64,000 nucleotides of DNA, taken from Halopenitus sp041821145. GTDB lineage: Archaea > Halobacteriota > Halobacteria > Halobacteriales > Haloferacaceae. The stretch spans positions 124,001 to 188,000 of the forward strand of contig NZ_JBGUBC010000001.1 of NCBI RefSeq assembly GCF_041821145.1. The letters are read 5' to 3'. The notes beneath the pieces were generated by a model. The model saw only the letters and a program-made list of their open reading frames with translations. It was not told the origin of the DNA and did no database searches. Of this stretch, positions 33,819 to 40,931 are shown piece by piece. The translations under genes were made by a program, and so were the position numbers. Within the stretch, counting starts at the first letter, position 1. Each line of letters opens with the position of its first letter.

Positions 33819-36596
33819 CTAGGCCCGTTTGATCGACCGCACCGTCTCGGCGGCCTCCGCGAGTGCCTCGTCGAGCGCCTCGACGTCCGGACCGCCGCCC
33901 TGTGCGAAATCGGGCGGGCCGCCGCCGCCGCCGCCGACCTGGCTCGCAAGGCGACTGACGACTTCTCCGGCGTTCACGGCGACGTCGTCAGGGACGCCAA
34001 CGACGAACTGCGCCGAGCCGCCAGCGCCGGAGCCGATGACCGCGACCTTCCCCTCCTCGACGAGGGCGTTTGCCGTCGCTCGGAGCTCGCCGGGGTCCGC
34101 ATCGAGACGCTGGACGACGACGGTGTCGCCGTCGAGATCTATCTCCTCAAGCTCGTCGCCGGTCCCGGCGCGAGCCTCCGCGAGCTCGGTTTTGAGACGC
34201 TCGATCTCCTTGCCTCGTTCCTTCCATTCCTCGAAGAACCGCTCTGCAGTCCCCGGGACGTCGAGGGGATCGACGTCGAGCACGTCGGCTGCGTCATACA
34301 GCGCGTCCTCGGTCCGCTGTGTTCCCTCGATCGCGGCGGTGCCGGCGGCAAAGACTATCCGCTCGACGCCGTCCTGAACGGGCTCCGTCTTGAGCACCTT
34401 CACGGCCCCGATGTCGCCCGTTCGGTTCACGTGCGTTCCTGCACACGCCTGAACGTCGGCGTCACCGACGTGGATCAGCCGGATGTTGGTTCCCGGCGGC
34501 ACGCCTCCCTGATACAGGTCAAATCCGTGGTCGGCCTCGGCCTCGTGACGGTGGGGCCACTCCTGACTGACTGCAACGTTGTCCCTCACGAGTTCGTTGG
34601 CGACGCGTTCGATCGACTTCACCTCCTCGCGGGAGATCCGCTCGTAGTGACGGACGTCGAGACGCGAGGAGTCGAGGCCCTTCTGGGCACCGGCCTGCCG
34701 GACGTGGTCGCCGAGCACCTCGCGTGCGGCGTACCCGATCAGGTGCGTGGCGGTGTGATGACGCATCAGCTGTCGGCGGCGCTCGCCGTCTATCTGGCCG
34801 CGAACGAACTCGCCTTTGCCCGGATCGCCGTCGGTTCGATGGAGGACCACCCCGTCAACCTTCTGGACGTCCGTGACCTCGACGGTCGTCTCGCCGGCGG
34901 TCAGAGTCCCGCGATCAGCCGGCTGTCCGCCGCCCTCCGGGTAGAACATCGTCTGATCGAGGACGACCTCGTAGGCGTCGTCGTCCACCTCGAAGACGTC
35001 GAGAACGACCGCCTCGAACTCCATGCGCTCTTGGTCCTCGTAGAACAGTTCCTCGGTTTCGGGGAGATCCTCGAAGCGATCGTCGCGTTCCGTGCCCGCC
35101 TCGACGCCGCCCTCCTCGTGCCGCTCGGCCACGAGCGCGTAAAAGTCGTCGGGGACGTCGACGGTCGCGCCGCGATCCTCGGCAATCTCGGCAACCATCT
35201 CGGGCTGAATGCCGTGGGAGTCGTACAGCTCGATGAGCGTCTCCGTCGGGATCGCCTCGTCGGTCCCGGCGTACTCGTCGGCGATCTGTTCGACCTTCCT
35301 GGAGCCGCGTTCGAGCGTCTTTCGGTATTTCCGCTCCTCGGTTCGGACGATGTCGCGGATCGTGTCGCGGTTCTCGTAGCCGAGTCGATCGGCCTGCATG
35401 TCCACGAGTTCATCGAGGGGCGCATCCACGCCGACGTCGTCGACGAGCCGCTTGGTGCGTCGAAGGACCATCCGCGCGAGATAGCCGGTGGCGACGTTCG
35501 AGGGAACGATCCCGTCGCCAAGCATGTACGCGAGCGTTCGCGAGTGGTCAGCGATCGCGTAGATCGACTCGAGCGGCTCGAGGAGGTCACGCAGCTCGTC
35601 GACGTCGACCCCAAGCTTCTCGGCGATGTCACCGCGAGCGTTCTCGACGTCGTCGACGTCGTCGATGTCGAGACGGCCGGCGAGCGTCGCCGCACGGTTG
35701 ATGATCTCGCGTTGCTCCTCGGTGTGGTCGATACCGGCGTTATCCTTCAGGAACTCGATCGCGTCCGGATAGATCGCCTCGTAGACGGTCGGCGTCCCCT
35801 GGCTCATCCAGGTCCATCGCTCGAGCCCGTAGCCCGTATCGACGATGTAGGTGTCCATGTAGGAGTAGGTGTTGCCGTCCTTCAGTTCGTAGTCGCCGTC
35901 GGGGTCCTGCTCCATACACATGAACACGAGCGTGGCGAGTTCGGCGCCGCGGTAGATGACCTCGATGGCGGGGCCCGCGTTGCCCCCGCCGACCCAGGGG
36001 TCCTCGATGTAGGTGATCTCCTCGAGGTCCGCGCCCAGGGACTCGAAGAACGCGTCGCAGTACTCGACGGTCTCGTCCTTCCAGTAGACCTCACCCTCGT
36101 AGGCGTACTCTCCCTCGGCGTCCTCGCGGACGTTGAAGGCGTGGTGGGCCATCATCTCGAAGGCCATCGTGTGCCGGCCGGTCTTGCCGACGTTGTCGAT
36201 GTCCTGCATCCGGATGCACGGCTGGGAGATGGCGAGTGGATTCGCCGGCGGCGGCGTCTCGCCGGAGGTGACGAGCGGCTGGAAGTCGTAGATCGACGCC
36301 TGCGTCAACAGGACGTCCTCACGCCAGCGGTTCGCGGCGACTGGATACGGGTCGATACGCTGGTGATCGTGCTCCTCGAAGAAGGAGAGGAACGCCTCTC
36401 GCATCTCTTCGAGCGTGTAGGGCTCGTCGAACCCCGGATCGCCGATGAAGCTGTAGTCCTCACAGGGCGGCTCACCACACAGTTCCCGGTCGGCATCGCG
36501 CGTCCAGAAGTGGACGCCACAGGAGGCACACTCACGGCGGTGAAATCCCTCCTCCTCGAAATAGTCGAGACGATATTCGGCTTCGAGCGCACTCAT
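33819..36596 (-). CDS. alaS: Alanyl-tRNA synthetase
   Basis: A 925-residue archaeal AlaRS. An N-terminal Zn module (CASCGVHFWTRDADRELCGEPPC) is followed by the catalytic class II domain (TSGETPPPANPLAISQPCIRMQD, GGGNAGPAIEV), a tRNA-recognition domain, the editing domain with HHTATHLIGYAAREVLG and CAGTHVNRTGDIG (zinc ligands HxxxH and CxxxH), and a C-Ala domain ending in the Gly-rich GGGGGGPPDFAQGG region. It charges tRNA-Ala and deacylates mischarged Ser/Gly. The cognate tRNA-Ala(CGC) is in the same window. Confidence 0.97.
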   Translation of the reverse strand: MSALEAEYRLDYFEEEGFHRRECASCGVHFWTRDADRELCGEPPCEDYSFIGDPGFDEPYTLEEMREAFLSFFEEHDHQRIDPYPVAANRWREDVLLTQASIYDFQPLVTSGETPPPANPLAISQPCIRMQDIDNVGKTGRHTMAFEMMAHHAFNVREDAEGEYAYEGEVYWKDETVEYCDAFFESLGADLEEITYIEDPWVGGGNAGPAIEVIYRGAELATLVFMCMEQDPDGDYELKDGNTYSYMDTYIVDTGYGLERWTWMSQGTPTVYEAIYPDAIEFLKDNAGIDHTEEQREIINRAATLAGRLDIDDVDDVENARGDIAEKLGVDVDELRDLLEPLESIYAIADHSRTLAYMLGDGIVPSNVATGYLARMVLRRTKRLVDDVGVDAPLDELVDMQADRLGYENRDTIRDIVRTEERKYRKTLERGSRKVEQIADEYAGTDEAIPTETLIELYDSHGIQPEMVAEIAEDRGATVDVPDDFYALVAERHEEGGVEAGTERDDRFEDLPETEELFYEDQERMEFEAVVLDVFEVDDDAYEVVLDQTMFYPEGGGQPADRGTLTAGETTVEVTDVQKVDGVVLHRTDGDPGKGEFVRGQIDGERRRQLMRHHTATHLIGYAAREVLGDHVRQAGAQKGLDSSRLDVRHYERISREEVKSIERVANELVRDNVAVSQEWPHRHEAEADHGFDLYQGGVPPGTNIRLIHVGDADVQACAGTHVNRTGDIGAVKVLKTEPVQDGVERIVFAAGTAAIEGTQRTEDALYDAADVLDVDPLDVPGTAERFFEEWKERGKEIERLKTELAEARAGTGDELEEIDLDGDTVVVQRLDADPGELRATANALVEEGKVAVIGSGAGGSAQFVVGVPDDVAVNAGEVVSRLASQVGGGGGGPPDFAQGGGPDVEALDEALAEAAETVRSIKRA

Positions 36597-36691
36597 TACC
36601 GTTTTGTGGCTGGTGTTCAGCCAAAAGGGTTCCGGGGTTGTCCGCCCGCCCCGATCGGGCTCCTGGAAGGCGCCGTTCGACGAACTCCTCG

Positions 36692-36736
36692 GTCGACCCG
36701 CTCGGCGAACTCCTTAGTCGACCCGCTCGGCGAACC
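36692..36736. repeat. Tandem duplication spanning the rlmE stop codon
   Basis: GTCGACCCGCTCGGCGAAC occurs at 36692-36710 and again at 36718-36736 (period 26). The right copy encodes the last rlmE codons (FAERVD); the left copy lies just beyond the TAA stop at 36714-36716. The stop codon sits at the junction. Confidence 0.85.
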
Positions 36737-37496
36737 CGAAGTTCGGTTTGACGTCACCGACGACGACCTCGACGGTCTCGCCCTCCGAGGTCCCGGGGAC
36801 GAAGAGCGTGTATCCGTCGCGTTTGGCGATCCCGTCGCCTTCCTCGCCGACGTCGGCGATCTCGACCGTCAGGCGATCACCCTCCTCGACGGGAGCGTTG
36901 AGACGGCCCTTGCCGATGAGATACACCTCCGAGGAGGAGTCTCGGGAGGCCGGCGGTGAGACCGTTCGAACGTACTCGAATTCGTCGCCGATGTCGTCCT
37001 TGAGGGCCGCCAGATCCTGTCCCTGAAACACTTTCACGATCAGGTCGCCGCCGGGCGCGAGCAGGTCGAGTGCGACCTCGAACGCCTGGCGCGCGAGATG
37101 GACCGATCGGGCGTGATCGAGATTGTACTCCCCAGTCATGTTCGGCGCCATGTCCGAGATCACGACGTTCGCGCCCCGATCGCCGATCGTCTCTCGGAGA
37201 CGATCCTTCGTCTTCTCGTCGGTCATATCGCCGCGGATCGTCTCGACGGAAGCCGCGTCATCGCGTTCCTCGAGATCGCTGATCCGCTGGAGGTCGACGC
37301 CGACGACAGTCCCGCCGACCCCGACGCGCTCGGCGGCGACCTGTAGCCAGCCGCCGGGTGCGGCGCCGAGGTCGACGACGGTATCTCCGTGCTCGAAGAG
37401 CGAAGCCGTCTCGTCGAGCTGCTGGAGCTTGTAGGCGGCCCGGCTCCGATAGCCCTCCTGTTTGGACCGGTTATAGTACTCGTCTTTACCTGACAT
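36714..37496 (-). CDS. rlmE: 23S rRNA (uridine-2'-O-)methyltransferase RlmE with TRAM domain
   Basis: A 260-residue SAM-dependent methyltransferase. The FtsJ/RrmJ core shows the K-D-K-E tetrad context: RSRAAYKLQQLDE (K), VDLGAAPGGWLQVAAE (SAM motif I), VISDMAPNMTGEYNLDH (D), LIVKVFQGQD (K), and the final Glu in SSSEVYLIGKG. A C-terminal TRAM domain (from about residue 200, DRLTVEIADVGEEGDGI) adds RNA binding, an arrangement common in haloarchaeal RlmE. It modifies the A-loop uridine of 23S rRNA. It lies upstream of alaS on the same strand. Confidence 0.93.
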   Translation of the reverse strand: MSGKDEYYNRSKQEGYRSRAAYKLQQLDETASLFEHGDTVVDLGAAPGGWLQVAAERVGVGGTVVGVDLQRISDLEERDDAASVETIRGDMTDEKTKDRLRETIGDRGANVVISDMAPNMTGEYNLDHARSVHLARQAFEVALDLLAPGGDLIVKVFQGQDLAALKDDIGDEFEYVRTVSPPASRDSSSEVYLIGKGRLNAPVEEGDRLTVEIADVGEEGDGIAKRDGYTLFVPGTSEGETVEVVVGDVKPNFGFAERVD

Positions 37497-37693
37497 ACGT
37501 TCCTCGTGGGAGCTCCTGAGACGGTTCCGCCCGGCGGTCGGGGGAAGACGACGTTCGTTGCATACCTATAGAGAGGTGGTCGACGCTGATAGGCGTGACG
37601 CACCTCGAACGAAGGATATCTGCGTTCCCGTCGGCAGTGAGAGGGACCACCTCACCGGGGTGTGAGACCGACGGCGTCGCTCCAGCCCACCGG

Positions 37694-38281
37694 CTACGGG
37701 GACCGATCGTCCGATACGGACTCGATCGCGATCACACCCCACAGCCGATCGTCAGTGGATCGGTCGCCGTCCCGGTCACCGTCTTCGCCGCGATCGTCCC
37801 CCTGGGGACGCGTCTCCTCGATCTGCCCGATCGCGAACCCGAGATCGGCGTAAAATCCCCGTAGATCACGGTCGAAGGCGACCGTGACCCGGTCGAAATC
37901 GCGTTCGGCGGCATGCCGAAGCGTCGCCCGAACAAGGGCCGATCCGATCCCCTTCCCACGTCGGCGTCTGCTGACGGCGACGGCCTCGACGTGAAGCCGC
38001 CTCCCCCGAGGAACGAGCACGATCGCCGCGACCACGGTGGCCGTCTTCACCGTATCGACGGCAACCAAGACGTCACCGGCGTCGATCCGCGATCGAACGA
38101 CTGCGGCGTCGACTTCGAGCAGCGCCCCCTCAAGGATCCGCATCACGTCGACGTACGTATCGGCGCCTGCGGGCCGGATCGCGATCCCGGACGGTGAACC
38201 GATCGTGGGCGGATCGATCGGAGGTGGATCGATCGGGGGTGGATCCATGGTGGACGGCGAGTCGACGTCTTCCGTCATCAC
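37694..38281 (-). CDS. GNAT family N-acetyltransferase
   Basis: A protein of up to 195 residues. The acetyl-CoA-binding motif A is clear: VEAVAVSRRRRGKGIGSALVRATL (R/Q-x-x-G-x-G/A), followed by DFDRVTVAFDRDLRGFYADLGFAIG. The substrate is unknown. The N-terminus is odd: MDPPPIDPPPIDPP is encoded by a 15-base DNA repeat (38211-38245), so the true start could be M1, M2 or M12, or even beyond the repeat. The start overlaps the stop of the upstream SAMP2-redoxin gene by four bases (ATGA), implying translational coupling. Confidence 0.82.
   Translation of the reverse strand: MMTEDVDSPSTMDPPPIDPPPIDPPTIGSPSGIAIRPAGADTYVDVMRILEGALLEVDAAVVRSRIDAGDVLVAVDTVKTATVVAAIVLVPRGRRLHVEAVAVSRRRRGKGIGSALVRATLRHAAERDFDRVTVAFDRDLRGFYADLGFAIGQIEETRPQGDDRGEDGDRDGDRSTDDRLWGVIAIESVSDDRSP
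38211..38245. repeat. 15-base tandem repeat in the GNAT gene N-terminus
   Basis: The unit GGATCGATCGGAGGT / GGATCGATCGGGGGT is repeated, with partial third copies on either side, encoding repeated D-P-P-P-I on the minus strand. Confidence 0.7.
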
Positions 38282-38967
38282 AAGAACTTCGCGGCTTCCG
38301 TGAGGATCATGTCGGTCCCGGGCCTGTCACCGGGATGATCGCCCGTGTATCGCCAGAGTATCTCCGGCTCCGCACGAAGGTCGACGAGGACGACCTCGGG
38401 CATCCGCCCGATCAGATCGATCCGGCGACCGATCGGACCGAATCGCCGACGCTGGCCGTATCGGCTCGCGATCTGACCGTCCGGGTCCGCGATGAATGGG
38501 TAGGGAACGTCGTAGTCCGCGACCCACTCGGCGGCCCGGTCGCGGGGCTCAGGGAGGATCGAGACGACCTCGACTCCCGCATCCGCGAACGTCTCATAGT
38601 TGGCGACGACGGTCTTGACCTGCGTCCGGCAGTTACCACAGAAGTGATCCCGATGGAAGAACAGCGAGGCGAGGTCGGCCTCCGCGTCCGACAGCAGGAA
38701 TGGATCGGGACCGGCACCCACGTTCGCCCCCTCGAAGTCGATTGCGCCGGGGGCGGAGAGGCCCCCGGAGCCGCCCTTGATCAGCCGGAGCACCGTGACG
38801 TACTCGGCGTCCACGTGACAATCCTCTGGGACCGGCGATCCGTCGACGAGTGCGGAGGCCTCCTGGGGGCTGTAGCCCACCGATCGGATCAGGTCGCCGT
38901 AGGTATCCCCGGACGAGCACGCGAGCTCGCGGGTTTCCTCGCCGACGATCTCGACGGTGACGTTCAT
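38278..38967 (-). CDS. samp2: SAMP2-like ubiquitin-fold modifier fused to a redoxin domain
   Basis: A 229-residue two-domain protein. Residues 1-66 (MNVTVEIVGEETRELA ... VTVLRLIKGG) match haloarchaeal SAMP2, the ubiquitin-like modifier, ending exactly at the diglycine where free SAMP2 (66 residues) stops. There is no stop codon here: SGGLSAPG follows, then an AhpC/thioredoxin-like redoxin domain (about 88-229) with LFFHRDHFCGNCRTQV (Cys 110 and 113, CxxC), ADAGVEVVSILPE, PFIADPDGQIASRYG and EVVLVDLR. Possible meanings: a precursor cleaved after GG by a JAMM/MPN peptidase, or a permanently fused Ubl-redoxin. It overlaps the downstream GNAT gene by four bases. Confidence 0.85.
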   Translation of the reverse strand: MNVTVEIVGEETRELACSSGDTYGDLIRSVGYSPQEASALVDGSPVPEDCHVDAEYVTVLRLIKGGSGGLSAPGAIDFEGANVGAGPDPFLLSDAEADLASLFFHRDHFCGNCRTQVKTVVANYETFADAGVEVVSILPEPRDRAAEWVADYDVPYPFIADPDGQIASRYGQRRRFGPIGRRIDLIGRMPEVVLVDLRAEPEILWRYTGDHPGDRPGTDMILTEAAKFL

Positions 38968-39026
38968 GGAAGCGATTGGAGCCTCGGCGGGTTGAACCGA
39001 TCGGTTCGGCGGGACGATCGCTCACG

Positions 39027-39062
39027 CCGGATTACGAACCGGATTACGAACCGGATTACGAA
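39027..39062. repeat. Three tandem copies of a 12-base repeat
   Basis: CCGGATTACGAA at 39027-39038, 39039-39050 and 39051-39062, perfect, with a partial fourth (CCGGAT). It sits between the SAMP2-redoxin gene and the stop of the coiled-coil gene. Confidence 0.9.
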
Positions 39063-39067
39063 CCGGA

Positions 39068-39529
39068 TCATGACTCCGAACGCAGTCGGTCGGCGAGTTC
39101 GTTGGCAAGCTCCTCGTCGATCTCGCTCACTTGTTCGACCAGCTCTAACTCGACGTCGCGTTGGACCCGCGTTTCTACCTCGTCCGCAACCTGCTCGTCC
39201 ACTTCTTCGGCAACCTGCGTTTCCGCCTCGTCCGCGACTCGGGTTTCCACTTCATCAGCGACTTGCGTTTCCACCTCATCTGCGACCTGCTCGTCGACTT
39301 CCTCGGCAACCTGAGTTTCGGCCTCGTCCGCGACCTGTTCTTCAAGCACGCGCTCGTAGACGATCATGTTCTCCCAGACGCGAAACATGTATCCGAGGAC
39401 GAGCCCGCCGGAGAAGGCAGCCACGCGCGCGTCCATGCCGTAAATCATCAGGTAGCTGAATCCGGCGAGGAAGGCGACGCCGTAGACGATGTCGATGTAA
39501 AACTGGGTCTGTCGGCCACGCAATCGCAT
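39068..39529 (-). CDS. Membrane-anchored octad-repeat coiled-coil protein
   Basis: A 153-residue protein. Two N-terminal membrane segments (about 11-31 and 36-50) are followed by eight near-perfect 8-residue repeats at 65-128 (QVADEAET, QVAEEVDE, QVADEVET, QVADEVET, RVADEAET, QVAEEVDE, QVADEVET, RVQRDVEL). A further helical stretch (VEQVSEIDEELANELADRL) follows. It should form a long acidic cytoplasmic helix or coiled coil on the membrane. The repeats are also tandem at DNA level (24-base units, 39146-39337). It is divergently transcribed from the PiT gene, with overlapping promoter space. I do not recognise a functional family. Confidence 0.75.
   Translation of the reverse strand: MRLRGRQTQFYIDIVYGVAFLAGFSYLMIYGMDARVAAFSGGLVLGYMFRVWENMIVYERVLEEQVADEAETQVAEEVDEQVADEVETQVADEVETRVADEAETQVAEEVDEQVADEVETRVQRDVELELVEQVSEIDEELANELADRLRSES
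39146..39337. repeat. Eight 24-base coding repeats
   Basis: The DNA encoding residues 65-128 of the coiled-coil protein. Units are highly similar and themselves grouped: the order A-B-C, C, A-B-C-like suggests duplication of a three-unit (72-base) block. Confidence 0.8.
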
Positions 39530-39588
39530 CAGAGGGAGCTACGTGACGGATCGTTCAAACGTTTTCGCCGCGCCGGGAGACGGCGTTG

Positions 39589-39596
39589 TTTATAAC
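39589..39596 (+). promoter_or_regulatory. TATA box of the first PiT gene
   Basis: TTTATAAC about 30 bases before GTG 39624. It lies inside the longest open frame, so the frame from 39543 cannot be the mature start. Confidence 0.55.
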
Positions 39597-39623
39597 CGAT
39601 CGGGCGTGATCCCCGATCGAGCC

Positions 39624-40850
39624 GTGATCGCGAACGATCCGTTGCTCGTCGGCGGTATCGTCATCGCCTGTTTCGTCGCGTACAACGTCGGAGGTTCGAC
39701 CACCGGTCCGGCGTTCGGGCCTGCCGTCGGCGCGGGCGTGATCGGCAAGCTGGCCGCCAGCGCGTTGATGAGCGGCTGTTTCTTCCTTGGCGCGTGGACG
39801 ATCGGTCGGCGAGTCGTCGAGACGCTCGGGACGGATCTCCTCCGTGATCCGGGCGTGTTCACACCCGAGGCAAGCATTCTCGTGTTAGCTTTCATCGGCG
39901 GCGCACTGTTTCTCGGCAATCTCACCGGCACGCCGGCCTCGACGTCGATGACGGCAGTCGGCTCGATCGCCGGGTTGGGACTGGCTTCTGATCAACTCGA
40001 GTGGGCCGTCGTCGGCGAGATCCTGCTCTGGTGGATCGTCTCGCCGGTCGCCGGATTCTGGCTGTCGGTGGTTGTCGGTCGATACTTCTATACGCGTATC
40101 GATCACGCGATCGCCATCGAGGGTTCGGCGGGGCCGCTCGTCCGGATCGATCGGCAGGGGCGCCTCCCGAGACCGGCTCCCGGCCCGAACACGACGCGCC
40201 GGGAGCTGGCAGGCAGCGCATCCGTCGTCGCGATCGGCTGTCTGATGGCATTCAGCTCGGGGACGAGCAACATCGCCAACGCGATCGCACCTCTGGTCGG
40301 CAGCGGAGCGATCGGGATGACCCCCGGGATCCTGATCGGTTCGGCGGCCGTCGCCGTCGGCGCGTTCACGATCGCCCGGCGCACGATGGATACCCTCGGA
40401 AACGACATCACCGATCTTCCCTTGACCGCCGCGCTCGTAGTGGCCGTGATCAGCTCGACGATCGTGATCGGCCTGTCGGCGATGGGGATCCCGGCGAGTT
40501 TCGTCGTCATCGCGACGATGTCAATCGTCGGGCTCGGGTGGGGGCGCGCGAGCCGGACGTTCACGATCGCCGAAGCGGTCGCCGGCGAGACATCCCCGAA
40601 CGTCACCATCGGTGCGCTTCGAACGGACGCCGAGTCGCCCACCGTCGGAAATCCCGATCGGGTGAGCGACCGATCCGAGCCCGAAGCGATCGGCGACGCC
40701 GACCCCGAGGACGTCCCCGCGGCCGCCGAGTTGTTCGATCCGCACACCTCCATCCGGGTGGTCGTGATGCAGAACCTCGTCCCGATCCTCGCGACGGTCG
40801 GGTCGTTTCTCACCTTCAGCGCGCTCGTTGGCGACTGGCTGCCGGCGTGA
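39624..40850 (+). CDS. PiT-family inorganic phosphate permease (first copy)
   Basis: From GTG 39624 it has 408 residues with about ten membrane segments in two homologous halves. The PiT signature appears twice: VAYNVGGSTTGPAFGPAVGAGVIGKLAA and FSSGTSNIANAIAPLVGSGAI. A hydrophilic loop of about 60 residues (TDAESPTVGNPDRVSD ...) precedes the last segments. It imports phosphate using an ion gradient (Na+ or H+). The GTG start is inferred from TATA spacing; ATG 39543 would give 435 residues. Its paralogue at 45.1 kb is only distantly similar. Confidence 0.87.
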   Translation: MIANDPLLVGGIVIACFVAYNVGGSTTGPAFGPAVGAGVIGKLAASALMSGCFFLGAWTIGRRVVETLGTDLLRDPGVFTPEASILVLAFIGGALFLGNLTGTPASTSMTAVGSIAGLGLASDQLEWAVVGEILLWWIVSPVAGFWLSVVVGRYFYTRIDHAIAIEGSAGPLVRIDRQGRLPRPAPGPNTTRRELAGSASVVAIGCLMAFSSGTSNIANAIAPLVGSGAIGMTPGILIGSAAVAVGAFTIARRTMDTLGNDITDLPLTAALVVAVISSTIVIGLSAMGIPASFVVIATMSIVGLGWGRASRTFTIAEAVAGETSPNVTIGALRTDAESPTVGNPDRVSDRSEPEAIGDADPEDVPAAAELFDPHTSIRVVVMQNLVPILATVGSFLTFSALVGDWLPA

Positions 40851-40900
40851 CGGGACGACCGGCGAATTCGAGACCCGAACCGACCCGTCGTCTCGGTTCG

Positions 40901-40906
40901 TTTATC
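40901..40906 (+). promoter_or_regulatory. TATA box of rfcS
   Basis: TTTATC centred about 28 bases before ATG 40932, canonical for a leaderless start. Confidence 0.55.
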
Positions 40907-40931
40907 ACCCTGCCGAACGGTCCTCGATCGT

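Noticed and set aside
34431..36959. 842-codon plus-strand open frame
   Set aside because: Antisense shadow of alaS and rlmE.
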